Part shown: piece by piece, positions 62,421-64,000 of the stretch
How the letters are laid out: each line of letters starts with the position of its first letter
Numbering within the stretch: the first letter of the stretch is position 1
Assembly (NCBI GenBank): GCA_947846985.1
Contig: CANTUZ010000026.1
Coordinates: 54,790,730 to 54,854,729 of the forward strand
Reading direction: 5' to 3'
DNA from: Fratercula arctica
Taxonomy: Eukaryota > Chordata > Aves > Charadriiformes > Alcidae
Length of the DNA stretch: 64,000 bases
Program-made: the position numbers and the translations under genes
The notes under the pieces: model-generated
Seen by the model: only the letters and a program-made list of their open reading frames with translations
Told to the model about the DNA's origin: nothing
Databases searched by the model: none

Positions 62421-64000
62421 ACACCTCTGCTCCCTCTTCTTCTGAGAATATTCCATATAATTCTGAATTAAGATCTCGACAATTCTTTGAAGGCTTTTTT
62501 CAATTTAATTGAGTTTTTGGAGTCACCATTTTCTTCTATAATGCCTTTTTTTCTGCAGGATTTTCTTTTTTTTAAAATAATAGGTTTGGATTCCAGTTTG
62601 AGATTGGGTAATTTTCTGGTAGGCATTGTCCAACTCTCCCAGGAACGGACTGAAAATTCTGAGTTTTGACCAGCTTTAATAAGGAGTGGGTAAGCAGTCA
62701 TTATTGCTGAGCTTTCATTTCACATGCTCTTGTATTATCTTACTGCTCTTTGGTATGGGAAAATGATGGAGAAGGAATTTCGGTTAAATGAGAGGGGGAG
62801 ACAGAGGCACATGGATCTATCGACTTATTCCTAGCCTGACACTACAGTAATGCTACTGCTAGGCCAGAAAGAATTAGGTAAAAGCAGATATGATAAACAC
62901 AGACTGACTTTCTTGGTCAAAGGAAATCATCACTACACTAGTAAGCAAGGGCACAACAGGGGTTTTAGAAGTGAACAGTCTACAATTTCTTACAGGCTCC
63001 CAGAAATGCAGAAGCTTTGTCCATCATTTAGTTCTCCCTCAAGAAGATACTTTATTTTAATTTAATTCACAGTATGCTACAAATAATATCTTGTTTGTCC
63101 TGCTGCTCAGGCAAACAAATTAAAATACTCAGTGATAAAATCAATTCCAGCCACAGTTATTAAGTTTGGAAACACTATTGCAGCTTTGCTCACATACAGA
63201 CACCAGTTCATTAGTGCTTTAATGTTCCTACAAATTATAAGCCATATCCTCATAGTTTCATTGCTAAAGTAGTAAAACAAAGGAGTGGAAGGAATACCCA
63301 TACACTAGATTGTCATACCAGAGTTATATCATCTTATTTTAAGATTATCAGATCATCAGTCCAAGAGATGCTAGGTCCTTCCCTCTACCCTCAAAAGAAA
63401 AAATAAAAAAAAAAAAAAAGAAGAAGAAAAAAGAAAAAAAAAATGGAAAAATAAGAGACTTCTGAGCTTCATTTTCTTCTATAAGCACCTGGGTCATGCC
63501 CTCCACAACCAGCTCCAGAATCATTCAGGTTCTGCTTACAGCCTATAGCTCTTCCACTGGCCTGGCTGCTGTCACTTCACAGGAACAGCAGCTGTGTCAT
63601 CAGCAGACAATTGCATATGAAAGTTTCTATCCCTTTTAGGCACCTGAGGGTGAAACTCTAGAGTTTTGCAGCTCATTTCACTTTCACTGTGATGCTGCAT
63701 GTGCATAAATTCTAAATTTCAGTGTTTACTGCCCTTTGGATGCCCTCTACATGAAAGTACCTTTCAGGTAGTGCTCAAGTAGCAGGGAAAAATTGAGGAC
63801 AGACCTAGCAATGGCCCAGTTTACCACGCCCAGTTTACTACTTCCATAATATTGATTCCCTGCTGAGACTGATTTTGTCTAAAACTCAGTAATTTAACTG
63901 TATTTCTGACAGATTACTGTAACAATATATTTGTGTAACTCCAGACTTAAATCCCTGCTAGGCCTTCACCAGTGTTTTCCTTTCCCTTCCAGGTTCATGG
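62421..64000. other. AT-rich non-coding stretch with A/G-rich tract
   Basis: A purine tract (mostly A with scattered G) spans about 63391-63445. No gene or repeat family was recognised up to the window end. Confidence 0.6.

Overview
This window looks like AT-rich, non-coding DNA from a bird. The evidence is its repeats. It has six recognisable CR1 LINE copies, five of them with the reverse transcriptase-encoding region and/or the CR1 3' tail, and several solo or broken retroviral LTRs of types that recur in avian genomes. I saw no Alu, L1 or other mammalian repeats. One LTR family (copies at about 1.3, 8.4 and 46.2 kb) is, from general knowledge, widespread in Neoaves, but I cannot name the species. 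I found no host protein-coding exon, tRNA, rRNA, CRISPR array or bacterial-type operon. The window is best read as an intergenic desert or a very large intron.

Layout. 1-8.4 kb is AT-rich sequence with an LTR fragment at 1.3-1.6 kb and a G-quadruplex motif at 3.77 kb. 8.39-9.49 kb holds an LTR fragment next to a minus-strand CR1. 11.3-12.4 kb is a GC-richer block of diverged modules of about 290 bp in tandem. 15.6-16.3 kb is a probable minus-strand LTR. 19.47-20.40 kb is a plus-strand internal CR1 piece. 21.85-22.55 kb is an unclassified GC-richer block. Two minus-strand CR1 tails lie at 25.7-26.3 and 35.1-35.9 kb. Between them, at 32.15-32.63 kb, is a complete solo LTR with a perfect 5-bp target duplication. 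The longest LINE is a minus-strand CR1 at 42.1-44.8 kb, possibly reaching 45.25 kb. A 27-base poly-G tract (46.03 kb) and a full-length plus-strand solo LTR (46.23-46.74 kb) follow. A plus-strand CR1 tail lies at 58.58-58.94 kb. A locally CpG-enriched, promoter-like block lies at 61.87-62.42 kb.

There is no gene set that works together; the content is a layered record of old insertions, all of them decayed. The most interesting observation is that the CR1 tails at 25.7 and 35.1 kb share a 450-bp ungapped block with only about six mismatches, while the sequence on both sides, still CR1, is strongly diverged. That pattern suggests gene conversion between repeats or a mosaic CR1 subfamily. I found no convincing new gene system here.
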